A DNA stretch of 46,536 nucleotides from a virus: the IMG/VR virus record IMGVR_UViG_3300048113_000025, positions 1-46,536 of that record; one strand, written 5' to 3'. The translations under genes and the position numbers were made by a program. Shown piece by piece: positions 22,005 through 29,724 of the stretch (positions are counted from its first letter, which is position 1; the number at the start of each line of letters is the position of its first letter). Below the pieces are notes generated by a model that worked only from the letters and a program-made list of their open reading frames with translations, did no database searches and was not told the origin of the DNA.

Positions 22005-23758
22005 GTAATCTAGTGTTTGACATTGAGGCAGACGGACTTGACCCCACTAAAATCTTTTGTATTGTTGCTCAAGATGTAGACACAATGGATGTGTTTACCT
22101 TTGACAACACCCAACTCGAAGAGGGCTACGGTCTTCTGAGAGCCGCAGATAAACTAATCGGCCACAACATTATTGGCTATGACCTTCCGGCCATTAAAGA
22201 TATTACCGGACTTGACCTGAGCAACAAGAAGATTGTAGATACACTTGTGCTTTCTAGATTGTTCAAGCCAACCCGTGAGGGTGGTCATGGCTTAGAGTCT
22301 TGGGGCTATCGGCTCAAGTTTAACAAGGGTGAATACGGTGCTAACCAAGATGCTTGGGATGCCTACTGCCCTGAGATGCTAGAGTATTGTAAGCGTGATG
22401 TAGAACTGAACACTAAAGTATATCAGCAGTTGCGTGTCGAGAGCCGAGGCTTCACACCTACAGCAGTAAAGCTTGAGCATTCAGTCGCTAAGATTATAGA
22501 CGAGCAACGCCGCAACGGTTTTGAGTTAGACATGCGTAAGGCTATGCTGCTTGTTGCAATGTTCCAAGAGAAGCTAGATGCTACGGAAGCTGAAGTGCAT
22601 GAGACATTCAAGCCCAAGGTTATCATAGATATTCTCAAGCCTAAGTATACTAAAAGCGGTAAGCTTGCTAAAGTTTCTGAAGGCCCAGACGGTAAGGGTG
22701 TTAGACTTACTGACGAAGAGTATGCCATCATGCTTCAAACCAACAGGCCTCTCAATCGTGAGACTCACATAGAGTTTAACTTGGGTTCTCGTAAGCAGAT
22801 AGGTGAGTATCTTGTTGAGGCTGGATGGACACCTAAGAACTTTACCCCTACTGGTCAGCCAATTGTTGACGAGGGTACGCTGTCTAAAGTTAAGAACATA
22901 CCGGAAGCTGCTCTGATTGCTAAGTATCTAATGCTTCAGAAGCGCTTGGCTCAGGTAAACAGTTGGATAAAGGCAGTTGAGCCTGATAACAGGGTGCGTG
23001 GTTATGTTAATCCTAACGGTGCTGTGACAGGCCGCATGACACATAGCCATCCCAACATGGCCCAGATACCTAGTAGCAACTCACCCTACGGCAAAGAGTG
23101 TAGGTCTTGTTGGACTGTAAAGTCTGGTAACAAGCTGGTAGGTATTGATGCTTCAGGCTTAGAACTTAGAATGCTTGCACACTATATGAACGATAAGGAG
23201 TATACAAATGAAATCCTCAACGGTGATATTCACAGCGCTAACCAAAGACTTGCAGGACTTGAATCAAGAAATCAGGCAAAGACTTTCATCTATGCCTTCC
23301 TCTACGGAGCAGGAAATGCAAAAATTGGGTCAGTGGTTAAAGCAGGTCAATCAAGAGGTAAACAACTGCGAGAACAGTTTCTTAGTAGTCTCCCATCACT
23401 TAAATCTCTTATCCAACGAGTACAACGAGACAGTAAAAAGGGCTTCCTCAAAGGGCTAGATGGGCGTAAAGTTTCTGTGCGCTCTGAACATGCAGCACTC
23501 AACACGCTGTTACAATCGGCCGGTGCTATAGTTATGAAGGAGGCGCTGGTTGTGTTGGAGAAAAAGATACGACACTTAGATGCTAGGTTTGTAGCCAACG
23601 TCCACGACGAATGGCAGATTGAATGCAGCGAACAAGATGCAGAAGCGGTAGGTCAAGCAGGTATTGATGCTATTGTCGAAGCAGGTAAGAACTTAAACTT
23701 AAACTGCCCCTTAGATGGGGATTACAACATCGGAGATGGATGGCATGAAACCCACTAA
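22001..23758 (+). CDS. DNA polymerase, family A, with 3'-5' exonuclease (T7 gp5-like)
   Basis: 585 residues. Exonuclease motifs are D7/E9 (LVFDIEADGLD), HNIIGYD (D61) and YCKRDVELN (D133). Polymerase motif A is VGIDASGLELRMLAHYM (about 380-397), motif B is RNQAKTFIYAFLYG (about 423-436) and motif C is NVHDEWQ. The residue four after the motif B lysine is Tyr, equivalent to E. coli Pol I Phe762, as in T7. It is shorter than T7 gp5 (704). The thumb retains an insertion (around KPKYTKSGKLAKVSEGPDG) at the site of the T7 thioredoxin-binding loop. It would replicate the genome with the primase-helicase and SSB upstream. Confidence 0.95.
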   Translation: MSNLVFDIEADGLDPTKIFCIVAQDVDTMDVFTFDNTQLEEGYGLLRAADKLIGHNIIGYDLPAIKDITGLDLSNKKIVDTLVLSRLFKPTREGGHGLESWGYRLKFNKGEYGANQDAWDAYCPEMLEYCKRDVELNTKVYQQLRVESRGFTPTAVKLEHSVAKIIDEQRRNGFELDMRKAMLLVAMFQEKLDATEAEVHETFKPKVIIDILKPKYTKSGKLAKVSEGPDGKGVRLTDEEYAIMLQTNRPLNRETHIEFNLGSRKQIGEYLVEAGWTPKNFTPTGQPIVDEGTLSKVKNIPEAALIAKYLMLQKRLAQVNSWIKAVEPDNRVRGYVNPNGAVTGRMTHSHPNMAQIPSSNSPYGKECRSCWTVKSGNKLVGIDASGLELRMLAHYMNDKEYTNEILNGDIHSANQRLAGLESRNQAKTFIYAFLYGAGNAKIGSVVKAGQSRGKQLREQFLSSLPSLKSLIQRVQRDSKKGFLKGLDGRKVSVRSEHAALNTLLQSAGAIVMKEALVVLEKKIRHLDARFVANVHDEWQIECSEQDAEAVGQAGIDAIVEAGKNLNLNCPLDGDYNIGDGWHETH

Positions 23759-24170
23759 AGCAGACAGAAAGAAGTTCGACCTTGACCTAGCATACGGAGA
23801 AGTACGAGAAGATAAGATTGCTACTATGCTTACAGGCAAGAAGATAGAAGTTAAATCAGAGCGTGACCTCTGGCAGAAAACAGGTAACATTTGTATTGAG
23901 TATAAGTCATATGGCAAGCCATCAGGTATTGACGCAACTGAATCCGACTACTGGTTTCATAACCTATGTATCGGTGATGATGAATACTGTACACTGGTAT
24001 TCAATACTGCTACACTCAAGAAGATTGTCAAGCGCCTAGATAGTTTTAAAACTGTATCGGGTGGCGACAACAGAGCAAGCCAGATGTACCTGTTAAACCT
24101 TCAGAAGCTATTCTCTTCTGATGTAATCAAAGCATTCAAGGAGTTAGAAGATGAACCAGAAGCCGCTTAA
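23745..24170 (+). CDS. Putative PD-(D/E)XK nuclease
   Basis: 141 residues from the ATG at 23745 (MKPTKADRKKFDLDLAYGEV), which has GGAG 9 bases upstream; an ATG at 23715 gives 10 more residues. The core IEVKSERDLWQKTGNICIEY, followed by KPSGIDATESDYWFH, shows the E-x-K and following strand/helix of restriction-like nucleases. I recall the KPSGI...T..DYW pattern from phage proteins of this type. It overlaps the polymerase gene by 14 bases. It may act in host DNA breakdown or recombination. Confidence 0.65.
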   Translation: MKPTKADRKKFDLDLAYGEVREDKIATMLTGKKIEVKSERDLWQKTGNICIEYKSYGKPSGIDATESDYWFHNLCIGDDEYCTLVFNTATLKKIVKRLDSFKTVSGGDNRASQMYLLNLQKLFSSDVIKAFKELEDEPEAA

Positions 24171-25014
24171 TACTATAGTCCCTGACATCTATGGGCTGCT
24201 TGAAAATCTTTCAAACGGCGAGCCTCTTCCAATAACGGAGGAGGCGCTAGATGAAACAATGGCATCCATGAAGGAAGCTATACTTCATTGGGCAACACCA
24301 AGACCCAGAGACACTGACTTCACTGTCCGAATGTCTAACGTAGGTAAGCCGTCCCGACAGATGTGGTTTGAGAAACGTGACCCCAATGGCCGTGGTAGTG
24401 TTGATGGTGCAACGCAGATTAAATTTCTATACGGTCATGTGCTTGAAGAAATTGTACTCATGCTTGTACGAATGGCACAACACAACGTCACTGACGAACA
24501 GAAAGAAGTAACAGTCAACGGCATTGTCGGTCACATGGACTGTAAGATTAACGGTCAGGTAGTAGACGTTAAGTCGGCATCCAAGTTTGCCTTCAATAAG
24601 TTTATGAAAGGTACACTGGCTGACGATGACCCCTTCGGTTACTTAGGACAGCTCGCCGGTTACGAGAAAGCAGAGGGTACAAACGAGGGCGGGTTTCTTG
24701 TTATCAACAAAGAAAGCGGTGAGCTATGTATGTATGTGCCTGACGACTTAGACAAACCCAACATCGACACCAAAATAAATACGCTGCTAGACGAACTAAA
24801 ACTTGACACGCCGCCTGACTTGTGCTATACTCCCATACCTGATGGCAAGAAGGGGAATATGCAATTGCCTAAAGGTTGTACGTGGTGTAAGTATAAACAC
24901 GAATGTCACAAAGATGCCAACGATGGCGAAGGACTTAGAACTTTTAAATACTCTACTGGTTATAAATACTTGACACACGTAGAGGCTGAACCAAAGGTGG
25001 ACGAGATACTATGA
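24151..25014 (+). CDS. PD-(D/E)XK exonuclease, Cas4/RecB-like
   Basis: 287 residues. Residues 126-141 (VGHMDCKINGQVVDVK) hold the D130, D139 and K141 catalytic set, followed by YLGQLAGYEKA with the RecB-family Q-x3-Y (Q167, Y171). A C-terminal cysteine group (C243-x2-C246-x5-C252, with C225 before it) resembles the iron-sulfur cluster region of Cas4/AddB-type nucleases. The usual N-terminal cysteine is replaced (KPSRQMWFE). The likely role is a 5'-3' exonuclease like T7 gp6, for recombination and host DNA degradation. The gene contains a strong promoter near its 3' end. Confidence 0.75.
   Translation: MNQKPLNTIVPDIYGLLENLSNGEPLPITEEALDETMASMKEAILHWATPRPRDTDFTVRMSNVGKPSRQMWFEKRDPNGRGSVDGATQIKFLYGHVLEEIVLMLVRMAQHNVTDEQKEVTVNGIVGHMDCKINGQVVDVKSASKFAFNKFMKGTLADDDPFGYLGQLAGYEKAEGTNEGGFLVINKESGELCMYVPDDLDKPNIDTKINTLLDELKLDTPPDLCYTPIPDGKKGNMQLPKGCTWCKYKHECHKDANDGEGLRTFKYSTGYKYLTHVEAEPKVDEIL
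24803..24831 (+). promoter_or_regulatory. Internal promoter TTGACA-17-TGcTATACT inside the exonuclease gene
   Basis: TTGACA (24803-24808), 17 bases and TATACT (24826-24831) with an extended -10 TG lie within codons for KLDTPPDLCYTP. The flank AAAACTTGACA is the same as in the early promoter at 12715. It would drive endonuclease I, DUF3310 and nrdJ separately from the replication genes. Confidence 0.75.
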
Positions 25015-25298
25015 ATCGCAAGAAGTCTAAGCGAATAAAAAAACATGCAGAAACTTTGCAGATTGAATGGCTTAAAAGTCTCCTCAATGACGAGGAGGCT
25101 TCTAAGATTAACCGAGATAACTTCAGGGATATGCTACCAGAACAGACACATATCTGGGCGCAAAGAACATTACATACAAGTTTCTATACCCAAAAGTGGC
25201 TCACCAATAAAATAAAACAGTTGCTTAAAATATTTCCCGACAGTCAAGTTGAAGACATTACCTCGCAGGATATTGTCTGGAAGATGGAGCAACGGTAA
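25011..25298 (+). CDS. Basic protein of unknown function
   Basis: 95 residues, rich in Lys/Arg at the N-terminus (MNRKKSKRIKKHAETLQIEW) with helical remainder. It overlaps the exonuclease stop by 4 bases and precedes endonuclease I by 8. It is the first gene after the 24803 promoter. A nucleic-acid-binding role is possible from charge only. Confidence 0.65.
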   Translation: MNRKKSKRIKKHAETLQIEWLKSLLNDEEASKINRDNFRDMLPEQTHIWAQRTLHTSFYTQKWLTNKIKQLLKIFPDSQVEDITSQDIVWKMEQR

Positions 25299-25306
25299 GG
25301 AGGCGC

Positions 25307-25783
25307 ATGAAAAAAGTACGCAAAGGCTATAGGAAGGCCAGAGTTAAACGCCCAGTAGAGAAAGATGTAGTGAAAGGCTATGACTCGAACTGGGAGTATG
25401 AACTCCACTCTGGCATCCTAGATGCTTGGGAGCATCATGTCGATAAGGTTGAGTACACAGTTACACACAAGTACGAACCAGACTTTGTTAAAGAAGTAGA
25501 CGGCAAGAAGATATTGCTTGAAGCAAAGGGACGCTTCTGGGACAGCGCAGAATACTCTAAGTATGTCTGGGTTGCTAAGGTTCTTCCCGAAGATGTTGAG
25601 CTGGTGTTCCTGTTTGCCAACCCTAACGCCCCAATGCCCCAAGCAAAGGTGCGTAAGGATGGGACAAGGAGGTCACATGGTGAGTGGGCATCGTCTCATA
25701 ATTTCAGATGGTTTAGCGAAGATAGTATACCTGACGATTGGATTAACGTAAAACATAAAGAGGACTTTAAAGATGAGCATTAA
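25307..25783 (+). CDS. Endonuclease I, Holliday-junction resolvase (T7 gp3-like)
   Basis: 158 residues. Catalytic residues of T7 endonuclease I align: E30 (SNWEYE), D59 (YEPDFV), E72 and K74 (LLEAKGRFWDS). The C-terminal SHGEWASSHNFRWFSEDSIP ... DDWI parallels SYGEFCEKHGIKFADKLIPA ... EWI of T7 gp3. It cuts branched DNA before packaging and helps degrade host DNA. It has a perfect AAGGAGG ribosome-binding site. Confidence 0.9.
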   Translation: MKKVRKGYRKARVKRPVEKDVVKGYDSNWEYELHSGILDAWEHHVDKVEYTVTHKYEPDFVKEVDGKKILLEAKGRFWDSAEYSKYVWVAKVLPEDVELVFLFANPNAPMPQAKVRKDGTRRSHGEWASSHNFRWFSEDSIPDDWINVKHKEDFKDEH

Positions 25784-26186
25784 TGACGCTACTCCCCAAG
25801 ACTGGGACAGGGTAAGAGCTACAGGACACCCTACGTTTGAAGAGTATATGAAGCGTTTAAACTCTAAATACGTTTATGACAGCACAGAAAGCTACGGCAA
25901 CGAAGTAACTTCAGACGCAGGAGACTTTGCGGATTGTTGGAATGAGTGGGACGTTAGACCTGAAGATGTTGTAAACAATCCAAGCCACTACAACACAGGC
26001 GATATAGAATGTATTGATGCAATAAGGGAATCCATGTCCAGTGTTGCATTCAAGGGCTACCTCAAGGGCAACTGCATGAAGTATTTGTGGCGCTATGACT
26101 ACAAGGGTAAGCAGGTACAAGACTTGCAGAAGGCTGGCTGGTACTTAAATAAACTAACAGAAATTGTAAAAGAAGAAAATGAGTAA
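25773..26186 (+). CDS. DUF3310 protein (possible nucleotide kinase, T7 gp1.7-related)
   Basis: 137 residues. The C-terminal half, VNNPSHYNTGDIECIDAI ... YLKGNCMKYLWRYDYKG ... DLQKAGWYLNKL, is the DUF3310 signature. From memory, T7 gp1.7, a nucleotide kinase, carries this domain, so a role in dNMP phosphorylation is plausible here. The N-terminal 65 residues are acidic and unrelated. It overlaps endonuclease I by 11 bases and the next gene by 8. Confidence 0.85.
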   Translation: MSINDATPQDWDRVRATGHPTFEEYMKRLNSKYVYDSTESYGNEVTSDAGDFADCWNEWDVRPEDVVNNPSHYNTGDIECIDAIRESMSSVAFKGYLKGNCMKYLWRYDYKGKQVQDLQKAGWYLNKLTEIVKEENE

Positions 26187-26346
26187 GTGGTGGCGCATAT
26201 GGGCAAAGAGTCTAGGTGAAAAGGTTGGCGAGACAGATAAGCAAGCTAATACTGTTGCTTGCATTAGGACTGCTTGGTGGATTACTCATATGGTTACATG
26301 TGGATTTATTATTGCAGGCAACTCAAAAGCATTAGGTCTATGGTAA
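26179..26346 (+). CDS. Small membrane protein (MSKWWRIWAKSLGE type)
   Basis: 55 residues: a basic, Trp-rich N-terminal helix, then one membrane span (TAWWITHMVTCGFIIAG). I recall this pattern from phage proteins of unknown role. The start overlaps the DUF3310 stop region and the stop overlaps the next start (TAATG). Confidence 0.7.
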   Translation: MSKWWRIWAKSLGEKVGETDKQANTVACIRTAWWITHMVTCGFIIAGNSKALGLW

Positions 26347-26495
26347 TGGATAGAAAAGAAGAAAGACGAGACAGGTTTGACCGCAAAAAAAAGTTTAAAA
26401 AAGTAACGGGGTCTGATAAAGTTAAGGCCAAACGAAAAGAAATTAAAAGGAATAAAAATGACACTACACTTTATGAACATGCACTGGAGCGCTGA
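26346..26495 (+). CDS. Very basic 49-residue protein
   Basis: MDRKEERRDRFDRKKKFKKV ... is almost half Lys/Arg, suggesting nucleic-acid binding. The start overlaps the previous stop, and the end overlaps the next gene by 38 bases in another frame. The ribosome-binding site is weak, so translation would depend on coupling. Such low-complexity frames can be spurious. Confidence 0.5.
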   Translation: MDRKEERRDRFDRKKKFKKVTGSDKVKAKRKEIKRNKNDTTLYEHALER

Positions 26496-26673
26496 GTTTC
26501 GATACGGATTTGGTTTTGACATTGAGTCTTGTAGTAGCCGCCCTGTGTGGGTTATGCAAGAAGAAAATATAGTAGCTATGTCTTTTGATGGTATTGTACT
26601 CTGCCTTCCGTTTTTAATTTTTACGATAGGCAATGTATGGGAGGACGTTGAAGATGTTGGAGCTGATAGTTGA
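26458..26673 (+). CDS. Small protein with a hydrophobic helix, unknown
   Basis: 71 residues. The N-terminal part (MNMHWSAEFRYGFGFDIESC) is followed by a hydrophobic segment (IVLCLPFLIFTIGNVW) and an acidic tail. It has an AAAAGGA ribosome-binding site. It overlaps the next gene by 20 bases. Probably membrane-associated. Confidence 0.65.
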   Translation: MTLHFMNMHWSAEFRYGFGFDIESCSSRPVWVMQEENIVAMSFDGIVLCLPFLIFTIGNVWEDVEDVGADS

Positions 26674-26776
26674 GGGCGTAGCGGTGCTTCTTATAGGCAC
26701 TATTTTAATAGGTATTTGCGGCGCTGCATTGTGGAGCGTTTACATGGATAACTTGGATGATGATGATGACTTATAG
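26654..26776 (+). CDS. 40-residue membrane peptide
   Basis: MLELIVEGVAVLLIGTILIG ... forms one clear membrane span with an acidic tail (MDNLDDDDDL). It sits in a chain of overlapping small genes (20 bases with each neighbour). GGAGG at 26640-26644 lies about 9 bases upstream. Confidence 0.6.
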   Translation: MLELIVEGVAVLLIGTILIGICGAALWSVYMDNLDDDDDL

Positions 26777-26942
26777 ACAAAAATGTATTTTAAAAGCACT
26801 GGGACTTATTATAATTTCTCCCGTATATGTACCTGCTGTAATCTTATATGAACACAGGAAACAGTACGCAGCCTTTTACAAAGAAGCCTTCATGGTTTTG
26901 AGGGACACACACCCAGATTTAGAGGAAGAAAAGAATGGATAA
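26757..26942 (+). CDS. Small membrane protein, unknown
   Basis: Up to 61 residues. Four ATG codons in a row (26757-26768) make the start uncertain. A hydrophobic segment (ALGLIIISPVYVPAVILYEH) is followed by a charged tail ending EEEKNG. It overlaps nrdJ by 8 bases, and its tail encodes the nrdJ ribosome-binding site AGAGGAAG. Confidence 0.6.
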   Translation: MMMMTYRQKCILKALGLIIISPVYVPAVILYEHRKQYAAFYKEAFMVLRDTHPDLEEEKNG

Positions 26943-28818
26943 GTACCAACAGTTTATACACAAGAGCCGCTATGCAAGGTGGCTCAGTGCCGAAGGACGC
27001 AGAGAAACGTGGGAAGAAACAGTCCAGCGGTATGTAGACTTCTGGGTTAATAGAAAGCAGATAGATAGAAAAACCGCAGACCGGCTGTATGACGGCATCC
27101 TAACACAAAAGGTTATGCCATCTATGCGCTGCATGATGACAGCAGGTGAAGCGTTAGACAAAGATAACGTGGCTGGATTTAACTGTAGCTACCTAGCCAT
27201 TGATTCTCCACGAAGCTTTGATGAGTTGATGTACGTTTTAATGTGCGGTACTGGTGTAGGCTTTAGTGTTGAAAGAGCATTTATCAACAAGCTCCCAATT
27301 ATTGCTGAAACATTCCATCCGACTGACACCACGATTGTTGTTGCCGATAGTAAGGTTGGATGGGCTTCTGCGTTCCGTGAGTTGATTGCAATGCTGTATG
27401 CCGGTAAGATTCCTAAGTGGGACATGAGCAAGGTTAGACCGGCTGGCGCTAGACTAAAGACCTTTGGTGGTCGTGCTTCAGGCTCTGCTCCGCTAGAAGA
27501 CTTGTTTCGTTTCTGCGTAGAAGTCTTTCAGAAGGCCGGTGGACGCAAGCTAACATCTATTGAATGCCACGATGTTGTGTGCAAGATTGCTGACATTGTA
27601 GTTGTAGGTGGCGTAAGACGTTCAGCCCTTATTAGTCTATCAAATCTTTCTGACAACCGCATGGCTAAAGCTAAGACCGGCGCGTGGTGGGAGATGGACG
27701 GACATCGTAGACTGGCTAACAACAGCGTAGCGTACACTGAGAAGCCTGACTTCGAAGCATTCATCAATGAGATGAAGACACTCTATGAAAGCCGAGCAGG
27801 TGAACGAGGATTGTTTAGCCGTGTAGCAGCGCAGAATATTGCAGCCCGTAATGGCCGTAGAGATTCTGAGCAGGACTTTGGTACTAACCCATGCTCCGAG
27901 ATTATCCTACGCTCCAACCAGTTCTGTAATCTATCTGAAGTTGTTGTGCGTGAAGAGGATACAGCAGAAACACTCAAAGAAAAAGTAGAGTTGGCTGCTA
28001 TAATCGGTACGCTGCAAGCAACACTTACAGACTTTAGATACTTGCGGAACATTTGGCAGAAGAACACAGCAGAAGAAGCGCTGCTCGGTCTAAGTATGAC
28101 AGGAATTATGGACAATGAGTTACTATCGGGTAAAGGAGATGCAGAAGAACTTGCATCAACACTGGAAGGTCTTCGTGACCATGCTATCAAGGTCAACGAA
28201 AAGTGGGCTAAGAAACTTGGTATTGAACAGTCTGCGGCTATTACGTGCGTTAAGCCTAGCGGCACTGTATCTCAACTTGTCGATTCTGCTAGTGGTATCC
28301 ATCCTCGCTTCTCTAAGCATTACATTCGCAGAGTACGTAGCGACAAAAAAGACCCGCTTGCAGTATTTATGGAAGCAGCAGGATTCCCAGTAGAACAAGA
28401 CGTTATGTCAGAGTCTTCAGTGGTCTACAGCTTTCCGGTCAAGGCTCCAGAAGCCAGCGTGGTTGTAAAAGAGGTAGGGGCTATGCAACAGTTAGCACTT
28501 TGGAAGGCTTACCAGAATCACTGGTGCGAACATAAGCCAAGTATCACTGTGTACTACACTGATGATGAGTACCTGCAAGTAGCTCAGTGGATATGGGAAA
28601 ACTTTGATATATGTTCTGGTATTAGTTTGTTGCCAGTTAGCGACCATGTATATCAGCAAGCTCCGTATGAGGACATCAGTGCAGAGAAGTATGAAGAGTT
28701 ACTAGCTTCTATGCCTAAAGATGTTAATTGGAATGACTTAATTTACTTTGAACAAGAAGACAACACCACAGGCTCACAGGAATTAGCGTGTGTCGGTGGA
28801 GCTTGTGAGATAGTATAA
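26935..28818 (+). CDS. nrdJ: Ribonucleotide reductase, class II, monomeric (adenosylcobalamin-dependent)
   Basis: 627 residues. It converts ribonucleotides (probably triphosphates) to deoxynucleotides using adenosylcobalamin. The features match the monomeric Lactobacillus-type enzyme: FNCSYLAIDSPRSFDELMYV near the N-terminus, TNPCSEIILRSNQFCNLSEV (C320 region, active-site loop), CVKPSGTVSQLVDSASGIHP, and a C-terminal redox pair CVGGAC (about 619-624). It is shorter than the Lactobacillus protein (739). No separate small subunit is encoded. The phage would depend on the host or environment for B12. Confidence 0.92.
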   Translation: MDKYQQFIHKSRYARWLSAEGRRETWEETVQRYVDFWVNRKQIDRKTADRLYDGILTQKVMPSMRCMMTAGEALDKDNVAGFNCSYLAIDSPRSFDELMYVLMCGTGVGFSVERAFINKLPIIAETFHPTDTTIVVADSKVGWASAFRELIAMLYAGKIPKWDMSKVRPAGARLKTFGGRASGSAPLEDLFRFCVEVFQKAGGRKLTSIECHDVVCKIADIVVVGGVRRSALISLSNLSDNRMAKAKTGAWWEMDGHRRLANNSVAYTEKPDFEAFINEMKTLYESRAGERGLFSRVAAQNIAARNGRRDSEQDFGTNPCSEIILRSNQFCNLSEVVVREEDTAETLKEKVELAAIIGTLQATLTDFRYLRNIWQKNTAEEALLGLSMTGIMDNELLSGKGDAEELASTLEGLRDHAIKVNEKWAKKLGIEQSAAITCVKPSGTVSQLVDSASGIHPRFSKHYIRRVRSDKKDPLAVFMEAAGFPVEQDVMSESSVVYSFPVKAPEASVVVKEVGAMQQLALWKAYQNHWCEHKPSITVYYTDDEYLQVAQWIWENFDICSGISLLPVSDHVYQQAPYEDISAEKYEELLASMPKDVNWNDLIYFEQEDNTTGSQELACVGGACEIV

Positions 28819-28828
28819 GGAGATATAG

Positions 28829-29050
28829 ATGAAAGCAAAGGAAGCTAATATACTATCGTTTAAAATTATAGTCAATCATTCGGGGGCCATCCTAACTGAG
28901 ATGGGTGGCCTTCCCGAAGACCGACTACATGAAGTGTTTAAGGGTGATGAGCTGATGCTCGTGCGTAAAATTATCCGTGACGCTAAACCCAAACTAGAGA
29001 AGATGCACGACTACCTTGAGCGTGAGCTAACAGCCTTCTCTACCACTTAG
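28829..29050 (+). CDS. Small protein at the end of the plus arm, unknown
   Basis: 73 residues (MKAKEANILSFKIIVNHSGA ...), mainly helical and charged. It has a perfect AAGGAGAT ribosome-binding site. Its last 11 bases overlap the end of the minus-strand gene 29040-29330. No family recognised. Confidence 0.7.
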   Translation: MKAKEANILSFKIIVNHSGAILTEMGGLPEDRLHEVFKGDELMLVRKIIRDAKPKLEKMHDYLERELTAFSTT

Positions 29051-29330
29051 ATTTATTAGCCCAATATGCCGCAGACATTTTGCCCTTGGCAATGTTTTTG
29101 GCATGTCGGGCTTTAAAACTTGCACGTTTCTTCTTCATCTTGTCTGACTCACCGGCTTTGGGCTTACCTGCTGTACTGGCTCCTTGCTCCCCGTATCGGA
29201 TTGTCTTGATTTTATCGCCTTCCTTTGCCACAACAATATGGCTCTTCTTCGGGTGCTTTGGTGTACGCTTCGGTTTATTATATCCGCTTACTCCTGCTCT
29301 GGCTAGACGGGGGTCTTTTTTCTTACTCAT
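29040..29330 (-). CDS. Basic phage protein (DUF6321-like)
   Basis: 96 residues. PRLARAGVSGYNKPKRTPKH, then KSHIVVAKEGDKIKTIRYGE and FKARHAKNIAKGKMSAAYWA match a small basic phage family I remember as DUF6321; the number is from memory. It is last in the minus arm, downstream of the lysis genes, and overlaps the previous gene by 4 bases. A virion DNA-binding role is plausible but unproven. Confidence 0.75.
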   Translation of the reverse strand: MSKKKDPRLARAGVSGYNKPKRTPKHPKKSHIVVAKEGDKIKTIRYGEQGASTAGKPKAGESDKMKKKRASFKARHAKNIAKGKMSAAYWANKSKW

Positions 29331-29581
29331 TTTCTATAGCTCCTAGTCTTCTTTGCAATCTTCTTGGGTTGAGCGCTATGCTGCTTACCTTTCTTAGTGT
29401 CGGCTCTTTTCTTTTTGGATGTGGCCGCATACTCTTTTTTGGTTAAAGCCTGCCTAGCTTTCTTAGGCAGATAGCGCTCCCCAGTTGCCTTCTTTCCTTG
29501 GGTACTAGGCTTACCTGACTTAGTACCCCACTCTTCCTTAGTCCATTTCTTTAAAGACTTCTGTGATTTTTTAAGTGCCAT
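29327..29581 (-). CDS. Basic phage protein (DUF5872-like)
   Basis: 84 residues, about one third Lys/Arg: MALKKSQKSLKKWTKEEWGT, then SGKPSTQGKKATGERYLPKK and ALTKKEYAATSKKK. I recall this pattern from small basic phage/viral proteins (possibly DUF5872). It is coupled at both ends (TAATG and ATGA). Possible DNA condensation or virion protein. Confidence 0.7.
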   Translation of the reverse strand: MALKKSQKSLKKWTKEEWGTKSGKPSTQGKKATGERYLPKKARQALTKKEYAATSKKKRADTKKGKQHSAQPKKIAKKTRSYRK

Positions 29582-29724
29582 TACTTATGTACCTTCTGCA
29601 CGGGGAAGTTAGCTTCCAGACTTGCTCCTTTATGCTTAACAAACTTGCCGGTATGCTTCATTAATTTAAGCGTACCGTTCTTTTGTTTCATCCAATGATG
29701 TCCTGCTGGTGCTTTTACTTTCAT
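29581..29724 (-). CDS. Basic 47-residue phage protein
   Basis: MKVKAPAGHHWMKQKNGTLK, then LMKHTGKFVKHKGASLEANF and a basic end. The HHWMK...LMKHTGKFV.HKGAS pattern is one I recall from marine phages. Its start overlaps the preceding gene's stop (ATGA) and its stop overlaps the next start (TAATG), so it is clearly part of the coupled cassette. Confidence 0.75.
   Translation of the reverse strand: MKVKAPAGHHWMKQKNGTLKLMKHTGKFVKHKGASLEANFPVQKVHK

Noticed and set aside
27783-28265. Minus-strand 160-codon open frame inside nrdJ
   Set aside because: Antisense shadow of a strongly conserved enzyme gene, with Ser/Arg-rich composition and no ribosome-binding site.
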